From Bog-950 sp046329495 (lineage in GTDB: Bacteria; Bacteroidota; Bacteroidia; Chitinophagales; LD1): 64,000 bases of DNA. Where the stretch lies: contig JAXLUO010000002.1 of assembly GCA_046329495.1 (NCBI GenBank), positions 124,001 to 188,000 of the forward strand, read 5' to 3'. The notes below the pieces were generated by a model that was not told where the DNA came from, did not search any database, and was given only the letters and a program-made list of their open reading frames with translations. Positions 36,243 to 45,299 of this stretch are shown in pieces. How positions within the stretch are numbered: position 1 is the stretch's first letter; each line of letters begins with the position of its first letter. The translations under genes and the position numbers were made by a program.

Positions 36243-37577
36243 ATGTATTATAACCGCAAAGTTGCCCTTTACACCCTTGGCTGCAAGCTCAACTTCTCCG
36301 AAACCTCGGCTATTGGCCGTAGTTTGGTTGAAAATGGCTTTGAGAAGGTGGAATTCAGCGACCGAGCGGATTATTACGTGATAAATACGTGTTCGGTAAC
36401 GCAAAACGCCGATAAGGAAACCCGGCAGATTGTAAAAACAGCGCTGCGCACCAATCCGGAAGCGAAGGTGATTATAGTGGGCTGCTATGCCCAGTTAAAA
36501 CCAGAAGAGATTGCCCAGATACCCGGCGTAAACATGGTATTAGGTGCCAACGAGAAATTCAGGATACATGAGTTTTTGGAGCAACTGGAAGACCGCGAAC
36601 AGCCGCTTGTATTGAACGGGAACATTGACGAAGTGAAGTTTTTTGAACCTGCTTACTCGCAGGGCGAGCGCACGCGCAGCTTTTTGAAAGTGCAGGATGG
36701 TTGCGATTATTTCTGCTCCTTCTGCACCATCCCTTTAGCACGCGGTAAAAGCCGCAGCAATAGTATTGCCAAAACGGTGGAAGTAGCCAAACAAGTAGCT
36801 GTATCCGGTGTAAAGGAAGTAGTGCTTACCGGTGTAAACCTGGGCGACTTTGGCCGCACACCCGATGGCGAAGAGCGCACCCAGGAAAACTTCTACCAAC
36901 TAATACAGGAATTGGATAAGATTGAAGGCATTGAACGCTGGCGTATATCTTCCATAGAGCCCAATTTGCTAACAAACGAAATCATTGAGTTTGTAGCACG
37001 GTCAAAACACTTTATGCCGCACTTTCATATCCCTTTGCAATCAGGTGCTGATAAGTTGCTGAAGCTGATGCGCCGTAAATACCTGAGTAAACTGTATGAC
37101 GAGCGCGTTGCAAAGATTAAAGAAGAAATGCCGCATGCTTGTATAGGCGTGGATGTGATCGTTGGCTTCCCCGGTGAAACGGAAGAACAGTTTGAGACCA
37201 CCTACAATTTTATTAATGGTTTAGATGTAAGCTACCTGCACGTGTTTACTTACAGCGAGCGGGCCAATACCCGTGCCTTAAATATTGAACCGGTAGTGCC
37301 GATGGATGTGCGGAAGCAGCGCAACAAAATGCTGCGCATTTTAAGCGAAAAGAAACGCCGTAAGTTTTACAGTGAACATTTACATACCCAGCGTCCGGTA
37401 TTATTTGAAGCGGAAAACGATAACGGTTTGATGTATGGCTTTACAGATAACTATATTAAAGTAGCCATACCGTATAATGAAGCCTGGGTAAATACACTAC
37501 ATCCTGTTCGGTTGGATGAGCTTTCGGATTTCGGTTACATGAAAGGCACACGCCACCTGCAAACCAGTTTGGCTTAA
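36243..37577 (+). CDS. mtaB: tRNA (N6-threonylcarbamoyladenosine-37-C2) methylthiotransferase MtaB
   Basis: 444-residue radical-SAM methylthiotransferase that makes ms2t6A37 in tRNA. N-terminal UPF0004 domain with three cluster Cys: TLGCKLN (Cys14), NTCSVT (about 50) and VGCYAQ (about 84). The radical-SAM motif CDYFCSFC is at 154-161 (Cx3Cx2C). A C-terminal TRAM-like part (VLFEAENDNGLMYGFTDNYIKVAIP) binds RNA. The order and the TLGCKLN form point to MtaB rather than MiaB or RimO. The stop overlaps the convergent gene's stop by four bases (TTAA). Confidence 0.94.
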   Translation: MYYNRKVALYTLGCKLNFSETSAIGRSLVENGFEKVEFSDRADYYVINTCSVTQNADKETRQIVKTALRTNPEAKVIIVGCYAQLKPEEIAQIPGVNMVLGANEKFRIHEFLEQLEDREQPLVLNGNIDEVKFFEPAYSQGERTRSFLKVQDGCDYFCSFCTIPLARGKSRSNSIAKTVEVAKQVAVSGVKEVVLTGVNLGDFGRTPDGEERTQENFYQLIQELDKIEGIERWRISSIEPNLLTNEIIEFVARSKHFMPHFHIPLQSGADKLLKLMRRKYLSKLYDERVAKIKEEMPHACIGVDVIVGFPGETEEQFETTYNFINGLDVSYLHVFTYSERANTRALNIEPVVPMDVRKQRNKMLRILSEKKRRKFYSEHLHTQRPVLFEAENDNGLMYGFTDNYIKVAIPYNEAWVNTLHPVRLDELSDFGYMKGTRHLQTSLA

Positions 37578-38812
37578 CGTTGCGCACTTAAGGCAACCTT
37601 CTGGGTACGTTGCACTTTACCGTTGTGCATTAAGGTTACGATGTAATAAGAAGATGGTACGTTAAGTTCTAATTTAGACGTAGCGCCGGTTAAAACATTG
37701 TTAGCTACCTCCTCGCCCAGTATGCTAAATACCTTTACACTCCAGGGTTGTGTTATAGCACCGGGCACATTTAAGTAAATGGTTGATCCGTTAGCATACA
37801 CCGAAATGTTATCGGAAGCAGTATTATCTACACTTAACGGCGCTAACACCTGCACCTGCACTACATCAGTAGCTGCACAGCCGGCATCGTTAGAGGCATG
37901 AAGCGTTACGGTATAAGCACCTTCAGCCCCAAAAAAGTAGTATGGATTAACTACTCCGCTGATAATGGTGCCATCGCTAATACTCCAATCATAATTTTGT
38001 GCATTCTGAATTGTAGCATGAAATTGCAATTCTTCATTAACGTTGGCTGTAATAGCGGTTTCGGTTGCATCAGCAATTACAGCATTGCCGGGTACGGTAA
38101 CTACATCGCTGAGTACAAAAGTAGAATCTAGCTGGTAGTAAACTTTGTAAACCCCTTTCTGCAATTGATTAAAGGTAACGGCACCACTTACATTGGTTTT
38201 AACCTGACTAACGCCGTTAACGGTATCCTGGAGGATTAATTTCTGCCAGGTAACGCCGGGATCGTAGCTAATGCCACAGCCGCCGTGCGAATTCAAACAA
38301 TCAGCAGCCGTTAGTGTGTAGGTTGGCAAAGCGGAGAAGTGCAGATAGAAACGACCCGTTGCAGCAGTACCGGCATTTAGGAAAGTTGTATAAGGACCAT
38401 TGCGCAGGTTTTGAAATACCCCTGTTGCGCGGTCTTCCAGGCGGATAAGTACCATGGCCGGAAAATTGCTAATGGCTGAAGCACTAAATGTATACGTACC
38501 ATCTGTATCGATCTTAACACCAATAGCCACTTCTTCATCATGCTGTAAATCGCTGAAACTGTTGATTAAACAGGGATGATTATCGGATGTATAGGAATAC
38601 ACAGCGGGTACTATCATCGAAGCACTGAACACCTTTTCTACATCCTCGGCCTGCACGTAAGCAGCGGTAAAGGTTTGATCGAAGTTGATTTGGGTGTAGT
38701 CGCCCATGCCGTTAGCGGCGGAAATATTAAAGTTAATCTGCTTTTTATCCTGACTGGCAAAGGCTGCCCACAACTGAAAACAACACAATGCAACGAGTAA
38801 CACCTTTTTCAT
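37574..38812 (-). CDS. Exported protein with PKD domain and T9SS sorting domain
   Basis: 412 residues from the ATG at 38812 (ATG at 38821 adds three residues). Signal peptide (VLLVALCCFQLWAAFA). The N-terminal half has no family I recognise but has paired Cys (ADCLNSHGGCG). A PKD-like domain lies at about 275-325 (YDWSISDGT, GAYTVTLHASNDAGC). The end is a type A T9SS domain (ISVYANGSTIYLNVPG, WSVKVFSILGEEV, YYIVTLMHNGKVQRTQKVAL). Likely a cell-surface or secreted protein, perhaps an adhesin. Confidence 0.85.
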   Translation of the reverse strand: MKKVLLVALCCFQLWAAFASQDKKQINFNISAANGMGDYTQINFDQTFTAAYVQAEDVEKVFSASMIVPAVYSYTSDNHPCLINSFSDLQHDEEVAIGVKIDTDGTYTFSASAISNFPAMVLIRLEDRATGVFQNLRNGPYTTFLNAGTAATGRFYLHFSALPTYTLTAADCLNSHGGCGISYDPGVTWQKLILQDTVNGVSQVKTNVSGAVTFNQLQKGVYKVYYQLDSTFVLSDVVTVPGNAVIADATETAITANVNEELQFHATIQNAQNYDWSISDGTIISGVVNPYYFFGAEGAYTVTLHASNDAGCAATDVVQVQVLAPLSVDNTASDNISVYANGSTIYLNVPGAITQPWSVKVFSILGEEVANNVLTGATSKLELNVPSSYYIVTLMHNGKVQRTQKVALSAQR

Positions 38813-38996
38813 AAAACACATTTATCAGGGCAAGTCAATCGTTATGCCATTGCGGAAGGCTATTGCGCTGCGGAAGATTGGGGAAGAGCACCTTCACTTT
38901 TTAACATACAGAGGGACTTCTCCCTCATTTAACACTCTTTTCAACCAAAAAAGACCAGCAAACACATGCTTTCCGTTTCTCATCTTAAAATGCCGG

Positions 38997-39012
38997 TGGC
39001 ACGAATATTTCA
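38997..39012 (+). promoter_or_regulatory. Island motif, sigma-54-like: TGGCACG-AATA-TTTCA
   Basis: Perfect -24 element of sigma-54 promoters and a second half one base off TTGCA, 35 nt before the DUF1328 start. Best of the set described in the findings. Confidence 0.6.
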
Positions 39013-39047
39013 ACTTATTCGTATTCATTCACTTAAACCAATAGGTT

Positions 39048-39218
39048 ATGTTACGATGGTCTTTTTTATTTCTAATCATAGCCATTATTGCCGGTATCCT
39101 GGGCTTTACAGGTATTGCCTCAGGTGCGGCGGCTATAGCCAAAGTTTTTTTCTTCATTTTTTTAGCCGGCTGGTTGCTGGTGCTAATACTGGGCTTAACG
39201 ATCTTCAAGAAAAGTTAG
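39048..39218 (+). CDS. DUF1328 (YtjA-family) small membrane protein
   Basis: 56 residues, MLRWSFLFLIIAIIAG..., two hydrophobic helices joined by a short GIASGAAAIAK turn, ending LGLTIFKKS. This is the DUF1328/YtjA signature (MLRW start, A-x-IAK in the turn). Function unknown; members are often stress-induced. It sits at the head of the stress island, is monocistronic (terminator 15 nt on) and has a sigma-54-like motif upstream. Confidence 0.9.
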   Translation: MLRWSFLFLIIAIIAGILGFTGIASGAAAIAKVFFFIFLAGWLLVLILGLTIFKKS

Positions 39219-39232
39219 CCTTAAATCAGTTG

Positions 39233-39267
39233 AATAAAGCGACTATCATCAGTCGCTTTATTTTTTT
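39233..39267 (+). terminator. Terminator of the DUF1328 gene
   Basis: Perfect 12-bp stem AATAAAGCGACT / AGTCGCTTTATT, 6-nt loop, then five more T. Confidence 0.9.
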
Positions 39268-39273
39268 GTACAT

Positions 39274-39296
39274 AAAAAAGCCGCCCGAAGGCGGCT
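39274..39296 (-). terminator. Terminator of the ECF sigma factor gene
   Basis: On the minus strand AGCCGCC-TTCG-GGCGGCT, a 7-bp GC stem with the stable TTCG loop, followed by TTTTTA. Confidence 0.88.
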
Positions 39297-39323
39297 GGTG
39301 GTTATCGCAGCAAATCAGAAGCT

Positions 39324-39917
39324 TTAACCGAGATTGTATTTAGGTTCAAGTTTTTCCTTTTCCATCATCTTACGCAGATTAATAAGTGCATAGCGCATGC
39401 GGCCCAGGCACGTATTTAAAGGTGTATTAGTGCGTTCCGCTACCTCATTAAAGCTGAAGTTGAAAAAGTGACGCAGTATTACAACCTGTTGTTGTTCTTC
39501 GGGCAGGCGTTCAATAAGTCCTTTTAAACTGCCTTCCAGTTTTTCGCGAAGCAGGTGGTCTTCATGCGATGTATCTTCAAACTCCAGGTCCTTAAAAAGT
39601 TCGTCGCCATCACTGGTTACAATAGGGGCCGAGCGCTTTACCTTACGGAAGTAGTCCATACAAAGGTTGTACGCAATTCGCATAACCCATGGAACAAACT
39701 TACCTTCATCGTTGTATTTACCGCTGCGAAGTTTTTCTATCACTTTTATAAAAGCCTCCTGAAAAATATCTTCGGCCAGGTATTGATCCTTAACCATGCA
39801 GTAGATAGATGTATATACCTTTTGTTTATGGCGTTCAATCAGTCTTTCTAATGCTTGCTGGTTTCCTTGTAAGTAACTTGCAATAAGCTCCTTATCCGTT
39901 AACAGTTCTTTACGCAT
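39324..39917 (-). CDS. ECF-type RNA polymerase sigma factor
   Basis: 197 residues from the ATG at 39917 (MRKELLTDKELIASYLQG); the frame is open 44 codons further but this extension is unlike the family. Region 2 (DQYLAEDIFQEAFIKVIEKL, WVMRIAYNLCMDYFRK) and region 4 (RLPEEQQQVVILRHFFNFSFNEVAERTNTPLNTCLGRMRYAL) are clear. No anti-sigma gene is next to it; the downstream side is a terminator. ECF factors in Bacteroidota often control surface or stress functions. Confidence 0.93.
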   Translation of the reverse strand: MRKELLTDKELIASYLQGNQQALERLIERHKQKVYTSIYCMVKDQYLAEDIFQEAFIKVIEKLRSGKYNDEGKFVPWVMRIAYNLCMDYFRKVKRSAPIVTSDGDELFKDLEFEDTSHEDHLLREKLEGSLKGLIERLPEEQQQVVILRHFFNFSFNEVAERTNTPLNTCLGRMRYALINLRKMMEKEKLEPKYNLG

Positions 39918-40069
39918 AACTTGTGGTTTTATACCGGATGGGGAACAAAACCTATTCCAACCGTACCACAAGCCTAAAACAATAAGTAAAGCAATAGAAC
40001 GCCCGGTTTGAAGGTTGTTACTGTCGCATACTTTCCCCGTTTTGGGCAATTGATCAAGAAGCTACACGA

Positions 40070-40085
40070 TGGCAAGGAACACTTT
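40070..40085 (+). promoter_or_regulatory. Island motif: TGGCAAG-GAAC-ACTTT
   Basis: Good first half; the T-rich second half is shifted (TTTTA two bases further on). 26 nt before the hydrophilic-protein start at 40112. Confidence 0.35.
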
Positions 40086-40111
40086 TAGTGCAATTACTAA
40101 AAACGAACAAT

Positions 40112-40450
40112 ATGAAGAACGAGCAATTAAATGAAAGCAATGATCCCAAGGATAAAAAGCAGGAACCGTTAAAAACAAATCCTATTAATAAGGACGATTT
40201 GAAAAGGGGCAAGGGCGATGACAAAGAAGATAAACCTGAGCCTGCTACCGAACCAGACAAAGAACGGGTAACCAACAAAGATGAGAAGGTGACTAATGAT
40301 GACACTAAGGTTACGAACACGGATGCCGGTAAGGAAGGCGATAAACTTAAACCCGGTAAAACCACTGAACCCGACATTAGCCCCGAAGAGAAAAAGGAGA
40401 TTAAAACAAAAATCCACACTTCGCCGGGTAATGAAAATGTTCCAGAGTAG
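40112..40450 (+). CDS. Hydrophilic, probably disordered protein
   Basis: 112 residues from the ATG at 40112 (MKNEQLNESND), with an earlier ATG at 40088. Almost only Lys, Glu, Asp, Asn, Thr and Pro; no Cys or Trp. Internal near-repeats (VTNKDEKVTNDD, TKVTNTD). No known domain. The make-up resembles hydrophilins that build up under drying or osmotic stress. It faces a gene of the same type and shares a terminator with it. Confidence 0.7.
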   Translation: MKNEQLNESNDPKDKKQEPLKTNPINKDDLKRGKGDDKEDKPEPATEPDKERVTNKDEKVTNDDTKVTNTDAGKEGDKLKPGKTTEPDISPEEKKEIKTKIHTSPGNENVPE

Positions 40451-40451
40451 A

Positions 40452-40500
40452 AAACAAAAAGAAAAGGGAATGCTAAGCACTCCCTTTTCTTTTTGTTTTG
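40452..40500. terminator. Bidirectional terminator between the two hydrophilic-protein genes
   Basis: Perfect 19-bp inverted repeat (AAAACAAAAAGAAAAGGGA and complement) around an 11-nt loop; both strands end in T-rich tracts. Confidence 0.92.
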
Positions 40501-40508
40501 TTACCCGA

Positions 40509-40832
40509 TTATAAACCTTTGTAAGGTTCACGCTTTTCTCTGTCGCTCTTGTTTGTATCCTGGTTGCCTTTACGCTGAGAAGGATCTACATCATCTTCGC
40601 TGCCGGTGCTATCCAGGTCTTCGAGCGGTGTTTCAGTTTGTTCTTCTTCCCTATCCTGATAACCGCTTTTTTGTCGGTCGGAACTAAAGGCGCCGGATTT
40701 ACCTTTTTCCTGATTCCAGGTTTCGCTTTGGTTAGTTAGGTTTTGATCGGATTGCTGTTTTTTTGATTTTTCGGTGTTGGATGTTTTGTCCTTAATTGAG
40801 GACTGCTCCTTAGGATTTTTCTTGTTTTCCAT
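40509..40832 (-). CDS. Hydrophilic, probably disordered protein
   Basis: 107 residues from the ATG at 40832 (MENKKNPKEQSS); an ATG at 40862 is also in frame. Rich in Lys, Gln, Ser, Asp, Glu; ends DREKREPYKGL. No domain recognised. Same style as the convergent neighbour, though not clearly homologous. Preceded by a TGGCAAG motif. Confidence 0.7.
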   Translation of the reverse strand: MENKKNPKEQSSIKDKTSNTEKSKKQQSDQNLTNQSETWNQEKGKSGAFSSDRQKSGYQDREEEQTETPLEDLDSTGSEDDVDPSQRKGNQDTNKSDREKREPYKGL

Positions 40833-40862
40833 GATAATTGATTTAGACCTTTTAGGCGGCAA

Positions 40863-40878
40863 AGAATATGCCTTGCCA
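40863..40878 (-). promoter_or_regulatory. Island motif: TGGCAAG-GCAT-ATTCT
   Basis: Minus strand, 30 nt before the start at 40832. The first half matches; the second half is weak (CTTTGC follows two bases later). It shares TGGCAAGG with the motif at 40070. Confidence 0.35.
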
Positions 40879-41012
40879 CATCTGTTGGGCTACCACGTTA
40901 AAATGCAGTTAAAACCTGCGGATAAATTGAGCCGGTTGACATGCTGATTTATAATTGGAGCCTATTCTCCCCAAATCGGGCCATTAGCGCAACTGCCCGG
41001 AAGAGGCATTAA

Positions 41013-41028
41013 TGGCATAGATTTCTAA
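41013..41028 (+). promoter_or_regulatory. Island motif: TGGCATA-GATT-TCTAA
   Basis: 34 nt before the start of the small lipoprotein at 41063. Confidence 0.45.
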
Positions 41029-41062
41029 TCGTAAAGCTATTAACAAAATTAAATCTACTGTT

Positions 41063-41272
41063 ATGAAAAAAATAGCTTTCCTGTTGGCGGCAGTAAGTGT
41101 AATCAGCTTCTCGTCATGCAAAAAAACCTGGACCTGCCAGTGTACCGATAATAACAACAATACCACCTATCATGAAATAGGTAACTCAACCCTGCACGAT
41201 GCTGACAAAACCTGTAATAACTGGGAATACAGCAACGGCGGTTCTTATAACAACTGTTCACTGATTCAGTAA
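41063..41272 (+). CDS. Small Cys-rich lipoprotein
   Basis: 69 residues. Lipoprotein signal ending in SFSSC (Cys19), then a short Asn/Cys-rich mature part (TWTCQC, DKTCNN, YNNCS). No known domain. A second gene of the same type, not obviously homologous beyond the layout, lies at 58800-58994. Both have a TGGCA motif upstream. Confidence 0.8.
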   Translation: MKKIAFLLAAVSVISFSSCKKTWTCQCTDNNNNTTYHEIGNSTLHDADKTCNNWEYSNGGSYNNCSLIQ

Positions 41273-41294
41273 TAAGTTGGAGAGAATTTAAAAG

Positions 41295-41323
41295 AGGTCG
41301 GCTAATTTTAGTCGGCCTTTTTT
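41295..41323. terminator. Terminator shared by the small lipoprotein and AI-2E genes
   Basis: Nine-bp stem AGGTCGGCT / AGTCGGCCT with two G-U pairs, then TTTTTT on the plus strand. It overlaps the last codons of the convergent AI-2E-family gene. Confidence 0.7.
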
Positions 41324-42405
41324 GGCTTGCGACCCGGCCATTTAAATAAGATGGGCGATGTAGTTTCGGGCATGGTATCGCCCATCAGAAAGCCCCAGGG
41401 CTTTAAGGCTTCTATATGATCGAAAACCACTTTGATTAAGGCGGTAAGCGGTATTGAAACAAACATACCGGCAACACCCCAAAGCAATCCCCCGGCTATA
41501 ACCACCGCAATACAAATGATAGCATTGATACGCACCCTGGAGGCAACAATATAAGGAACCAGATAATGATTATCTACAAACTGTATTACTGCAAAAAGGA
41601 TTAATACCATTAATGCGGCGAACGCCGATTTGGTTAAAAAGGCAATTGCCATGGTTAATAAAACAGCCACAATACCGCCTATGTAAGGCAGTAAGTTTAA
41701 AATAGCACCGGTTATGCCTAATAAGATGGCATACTTAACGCCAATAATTAACAAGCCCACAGAATTCAGTGCAGCTACAATGCCCGTTTCGATAAGTAAC
41801 CCGAAAAGATAATTTTTAAGGATAGCATTAATGCTCAACAATACTTCGGACACTGTTTTGTGATGGTCCTTAGGAAAAACCCTGGCGATAAATTCTAAAA
41901 GCAAGGGTTTGTAATAAAGAAGTAAGAAAACATACACAGGCACTGCGAAAACAGTGATCATAACATTACCGAATGTGGCAATGGTACCCCCAATGCCCTG
42001 CAGCAAAGTTTTGCCGGTTTCACTTTCCATATTTGTAAACCAGCTTTTTACCTTTTGCGGGTCTTGCTTAAAGGTAATTGCACACCACTCGATGAAGTTA
42101 TCGGTTATGCCATTGAATTTAGTTTGCATATCGCTGGTATCTTGTGCACACATCTTGAATTGGAAGATGAGTAAAGCAATTACACCGCCAATTACCAATA
42201 AGCCCAATAACAAAGCCACCGAAATAGCTATAACCCTATGAATATGTCTGTGCTGCAGCCAATTGCAAAGAGGGTTTAACAAAATGGCAAAAAACAAGGA
42301 AAAGAGCAGAGGAACAAATACATCGGCGCCTACCCATAAAATCCATAATGAGAGGCAGGCGCCTAACAGTATAATGGTGTATTTAGCATAGAACGGCAGC
42401 GACAT
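41308..42405 (-). CDS. AI-2E family transporter (PerM/YhhT type)
   Basis: 365 residues from the ATG at 42405 (MSLPFYAKYTII), 5 nt after the stop of the CsbD-like gene; an upstream ATG at 42450 would overlap that gene. About eight membrane helices with the family's long soluble loop after helix 3 (about 85-135). The conserved PYIGG and the VDNHYLVPYIV segment are present. Members export small molecules or act as Na+/H+ antiporters; AI-2 transport itself is not implied. Last gene of lmo0937-CsbD-AI2E. Confidence 0.9.
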   Translation of the reverse strand: MSLPFYAKYTIILLGACLSLWILWVGADVFVPLLFSLFFAILLNPLCNWLQHRHIHRVIAISVALLLGLLVIGGVIALLIFQFKMCAQDTSDMQTKFNGITDNFIEWCAITFKQDPQKVKSWFTNMESETGKTLLQGIGGTIATFGNVMITVFAVPVYVFLLLYYKPLLLEFIARVFPKDHHKTVSEVLLSINAILKNYLFGLLIETGIVAALNSVGLLIIGVKYAILLGITGAILNLLPYIGGIVAVLLTMAIAFLTKSAFAALMVLILFAVIQFVDNHYLVPYIVASRVRINAIICIAVVIAGGLLWGVAGMFVSIPLTALIKVVFDHIEALKPWGFLMGDTMPETTSPILFKWPGRKPKKAD

Positions 42406-42409
42406 ATAG

Positions 42410-42574
42410 CTATATGTGGTGACCTGCACGACCCATATACTGGTCGACACGTCCCATTATTTCATCATGTTTCCCACTAACAAACAACGACTGCCAGCCA
42501 AGAACCTCTGCAATCCGTTGCTTTAATTTGCCCCCGGTTTCGCGGCAGAAACCGATAATTATTCTGGTTTTCAT
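42410..42574 (-). CDS. CsbD-like small protein
   Basis: 54 residues, start MKTRIIIGFCRETGG, followed by KLKQRIAEVLGWQSLFVSGK and HDEIMGRVDQYMG. The pattern of GKLKQ, then a short acidic/variable part, then GKxDEhhGR is that of CsbD stress proteins (compare 57010-57195), but the ends differ. Situated between the lmo0937-family gene (17 nt) and the AI-2E gene (4 nt), so clearly in the same operon. Moderate confidence in the family, high in the gene being real. Confidence 0.72.
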   Translation of the reverse strand: MKTRIIIGFCRETGGKLKQRIAEVLGWQSLFVSGKHDEIMGRVDQYMGRAGHHI

Positions 42575-42591
42575 ACTCTAACTGTTAAGGG

Positions 42592-42744
42592 TTAAACATT
42601 TCTGCCTCTAATCAGGCGGAGCAGTACCGCAATGATGGCTATTACTAATAAGATGTGAATTAATCCGCCGGCATGATAGCCGATGAAGCCAATAGCCCAA
42701 CCTATAACCAGGATTACAGCTATTATATAAAGTAAGTTTTCCAT
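42592..42744 (-). CDS. lmo0937-family small membrane protein
   Basis: 50 residues, MENLLYIIAVILVIGWAIGF then a short turn (IGYHAGG) and a second helix, ending LLRLIRGRNV. This is the lmo0937/DUF5670 layout of two helices split by a Gly-His turn. Function unknown; often placed with CsbD and other stress genes. First gene of its operon; TGGCACG motif 24-39 nt upstream. Confidence 0.88.
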   Translation of the reverse strand: MENLLYIIAVILVIGWAIGFIGYHAGGLIHILLVIAIIAVLLRLIRGRNV

Positions 42745-42767
42745 AACCATGTAGTTTAAATATGAAG

Positions 42768-42783
42768 TGTCAAAAACGTGCCA
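42768..42783 (-). promoter_or_regulatory. Island motif: TGGCACG-TTTT-TGACA
   Basis: Minus strand, ending 24 nt before the lmo0937-family start. Perfect -24 half; the second half is one base out of register with TTGAC. Confidence 0.5.
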
Positions 42784-42856
42784 CTTAGCGACCTGTATGT
42801 TCCCTTTAATAGTTGGGAATTTTTGGGGTGGTACTGCCGCCCTGTGTGCATTATTA

Positions 42857-45232
42857 CTATTCCGGTGTAGATTGTGCGGATTCGTCTTTCCGGCTTGCCT
42901 TCCGTTTATCGGCTCGGGCCTCTTTTACGAGAACCTTGTCAACGTCCTCATCTAAATTTTCGAGCGCCTTTCGCAGCGATTCCGGTATATCGCCATCATA
43001 GGTGATTTTGTAATAGGAGAAACCTGTTCTTGGTAAATCGGTCATCTCAGGGGAGAAGATTAAGCGTTTAACAACCTGCTCCTCTTTAAAAGGCTCCATA
43101 AAGGTAGTTCTCCGCTGTTGTGCAAGCACCGGCATGCGGCTGTAAACGAACGCTGTATCTAACCACCTTGCACATTTCTCCTGGATGGTAAACAACAACT
43201 CGGAGCTATCAATAGCAGCATCCAGCATTCTTACAAAGCCGGAATCTTTTACTGACATTTTCTCTACGTTAATGGAGTCCTCCTCACTAAAGGCGCCAGC
43301 CGTTTTGTGGTTCTCAATCAAGAAGTATTTTTTCTTGGCTTCATACAGCAGAAGGTGCTCCCGTTCTTTTACTTCGTATAAAACCGGCTGTACATATACC
43401 TTTGCTTCCGGATTCTTTTCCATAAACTCCGAGAGGCGTTTCAGGAACTTTTCCTGTTTATTAGTTATACCAAACTGATGCATCTCCCACCTGAAAATCT
43501 GGTATTTCTCCACCTCGTTTTTTAACGACTTAACATAAGCCCGATACGGAGATGTTGGCGGCTTTACAAAAAGGTTACGCAACAAATCGAGAATAATATC
43601 CCAAACAACAACCTTTGGATTTTTCAGATCACCCCGAACAGGAATCTCATAATCGATATAATTACCGGGCTCCTTTACAAAAGCCATAATAAGCGGCAAA
43701 GGCAACCATTTAGCATCGCGCTTTTTAATGCGTTTGGTTAGTTGTGGATTAATGATAACCAGGTGGTTTATGCTCTCTATTACACGATTACGAACCTTCC
43801 AGCTCCCGTTAAATTCGATAGTGCCGCTTTTAAACGGGAAAGAAGTATAAGTTATAGTATACGGATTAAGATCAGGCACGGCCAGCTCCGTAACCTTATA
43901 GCTTAGATCGAAGTCGGCAAAATTACGAGGCACGGCCCCAAAGCTAACCTTGATTTTACCATGAGGAATTACGGAAGTTTCAAGATCAACCTTCAGGTAT
44001 GGATTATCCCGGTCAATATCTTTTGATATAATGTTGAGAGGCGTAGCATTAACTCCAAACTTTTCGCGCAAGGCAAAATCGTTAAACCCAAAATTGGCTT
44101 GATATACTGCGAACTGATTAGCCTTGTAATGACTTTTTACAAAGTTCTCTCCTATTACTTTTACAAAGTCAGCAATTTCAATAATCAGGTTAAACTTACT
44201 ACTATCAGCCTTGGCTGCCTTAATATTCTGGCCATTAACGCCAAACATCCGTTGCAGGTTATCGAGGTTATCGTAACGTTCGAACTTAAAGAACGGCCTA
44301 ACAATAGCAACCGTATCAAAGATATACTCATACTCCTTAGGATTCATGTACTTTAGATTCAATGCTACCTTATCGAACGCAGCAAAGTCATCACCCGGGG
44401 TTTTACCAAAATGAAAATCGTTTATACCGATATATCCGGCGAGCTGGATATCTAATTCATCCTTGAAATTACCACTGGTAGTAATGTCAGCATCCAGGTT
44501 AGCGCTTAGCGAACCGTAATTAGCCAAATCGTGCAGGTATTGCTCGAATATTTTAAGATCAAATTTTTTTATTTCGGCGGCTGCCCTGTAATCAAGGTTT
44601 TTAATATTTATGCTCCCTTTCGCCATCAGGTCGCCCGGAGCGGGACCATTTTTAAGACTTACCCGGAAAGGAATTGTATCAACATCCCATCGCAATCCCG
44701 CACTCTCCACATTCAGGTTTTTTACATAGTAATGCACCGGTATTGAAAGTTCATCGTAGTAAAAGGTGCCGTCGTTAATTTTAATATTTAACAGGTTAAA
44801 CTTAGTGGGGGTCGTATCCCTTGTAAGAGTATCCTTAGGGGTAAAGCGCCGAATGAGATCACTAAAGTTCAACTCCTGGCGGTTCTGTATTAAGTGAAAC
44901 ACCGGTTTATCAAGCGTAAGATGTGTAATTTCATATTTCTTGCCAATCATTTTTAGCAGAGCAAATCTTAGATCCGCTGATTCAGCAGAAACAAACACTG
45001 AATCGGAATTTGCTTCATAAAACTTTAGCCCGCTTATATGCGCAGAACCTGTAAAAGGGTTTACATAAATCCAGTTCATGGTTATTTGCCGACCCAACCA
45101 TTTTTCGTCGTATTTCTCAATTACATACTTCGCAATGGGCGAAATGAATGCAATTATCAACACAACAAACAATACAACTGCACCAACAGATATTAGGAGT
45201 ATCCTTTTCCAACGCTTGTCGGCCAACTTCAT
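42857..45232 (-). CDS. DUF748 / AsmA-like envelope protein
   Basis: 791 residues from the ATG at 45232. One N-terminal membrane helix (ILLISVGAVVLFVVLIIAF) and a long periplasmic part with beta-strand repeats of the AsmA/DUF748 kind (NPFTGSAHISGLKFYEANSD, LNIKINDGTFYYDEL, VNIKVSFG-type strands), then a helical C-terminal region (about 570-770) and a charged tail. AsmA-like proteins bridge the envelope and are linked to lipid transport to the outer membrane. A shorter relative is at 54801-55877. Confidence 0.85.
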   Translation of the reverse strand: MKLADKRWKRILLISVGAVVLFVVLIIAFISPIAKYVIEKYDEKWLGRQITMNWIYVNPFTGSAHISGLKFYEANSDSVFVSAESADLRFALLKMIGKKYEITHLTLDKPVFHLIQNRQELNFSDLIRRFTPKDTLTRDTTPTKFNLLNIKINDGTFYYDELSIPVHYYVKNLNVESAGLRWDVDTIPFRVSLKNGPAPGDLMAKGSINIKNLDYRAAAEIKKFDLKIFEQYLHDLANYGSLSANLDADITTSGNFKDELDIQLAGYIGINDFHFGKTPGDDFAAFDKVALNLKYMNPKEYEYIFDTVAIVRPFFKFERYDNLDNLQRMFGVNGQNIKAAKADSSKFNLIIEIADFVKVIGENFVKSHYKANQFAVYQANFGFNDFALREKFGVNATPLNIISKDIDRDNPYLKVDLETSVIPHGKIKVSFGAVPRNFADFDLSYKVTELAVPDLNPYTITYTSFPFKSGTIEFNGSWKVRNRVIESINHLVIINPQLTKRIKKRDAKWLPLPLIMAFVKEPGNYIDYEIPVRGDLKNPKVVVWDIILDLLRNLFVKPPTSPYRAYVKSLKNEVEKYQIFRWEMHQFGITNKQEKFLKRLSEFMEKNPEAKVYVQPVLYEVKEREHLLLYEAKKKYFLIENHKTAGAFSEEDSINVEKMSVKDSGFVRMLDAAIDSSELLFTIQEKCARWLDTAFVYSRMPVLAQQRRTTFMEPFKEEQVVKRLIFSPEMTDLPRTGFSYYKITYDGDIPESLRKALENLDEDVDKVLVKEARADKRKASRKDESAQSTPE

Positions 45233-45299
45233 AAGCAAAGGTTTTAGCTATACGAACCAAAATACATACCTATGACTATGGGGAAATACGACCACAAAC

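Noticed and set aside
38844..39044. 66-residue frame before the DUF1328 gene
   Set aside because: Covers the sigma-54-like motif, has no family features and ends just before the real start.
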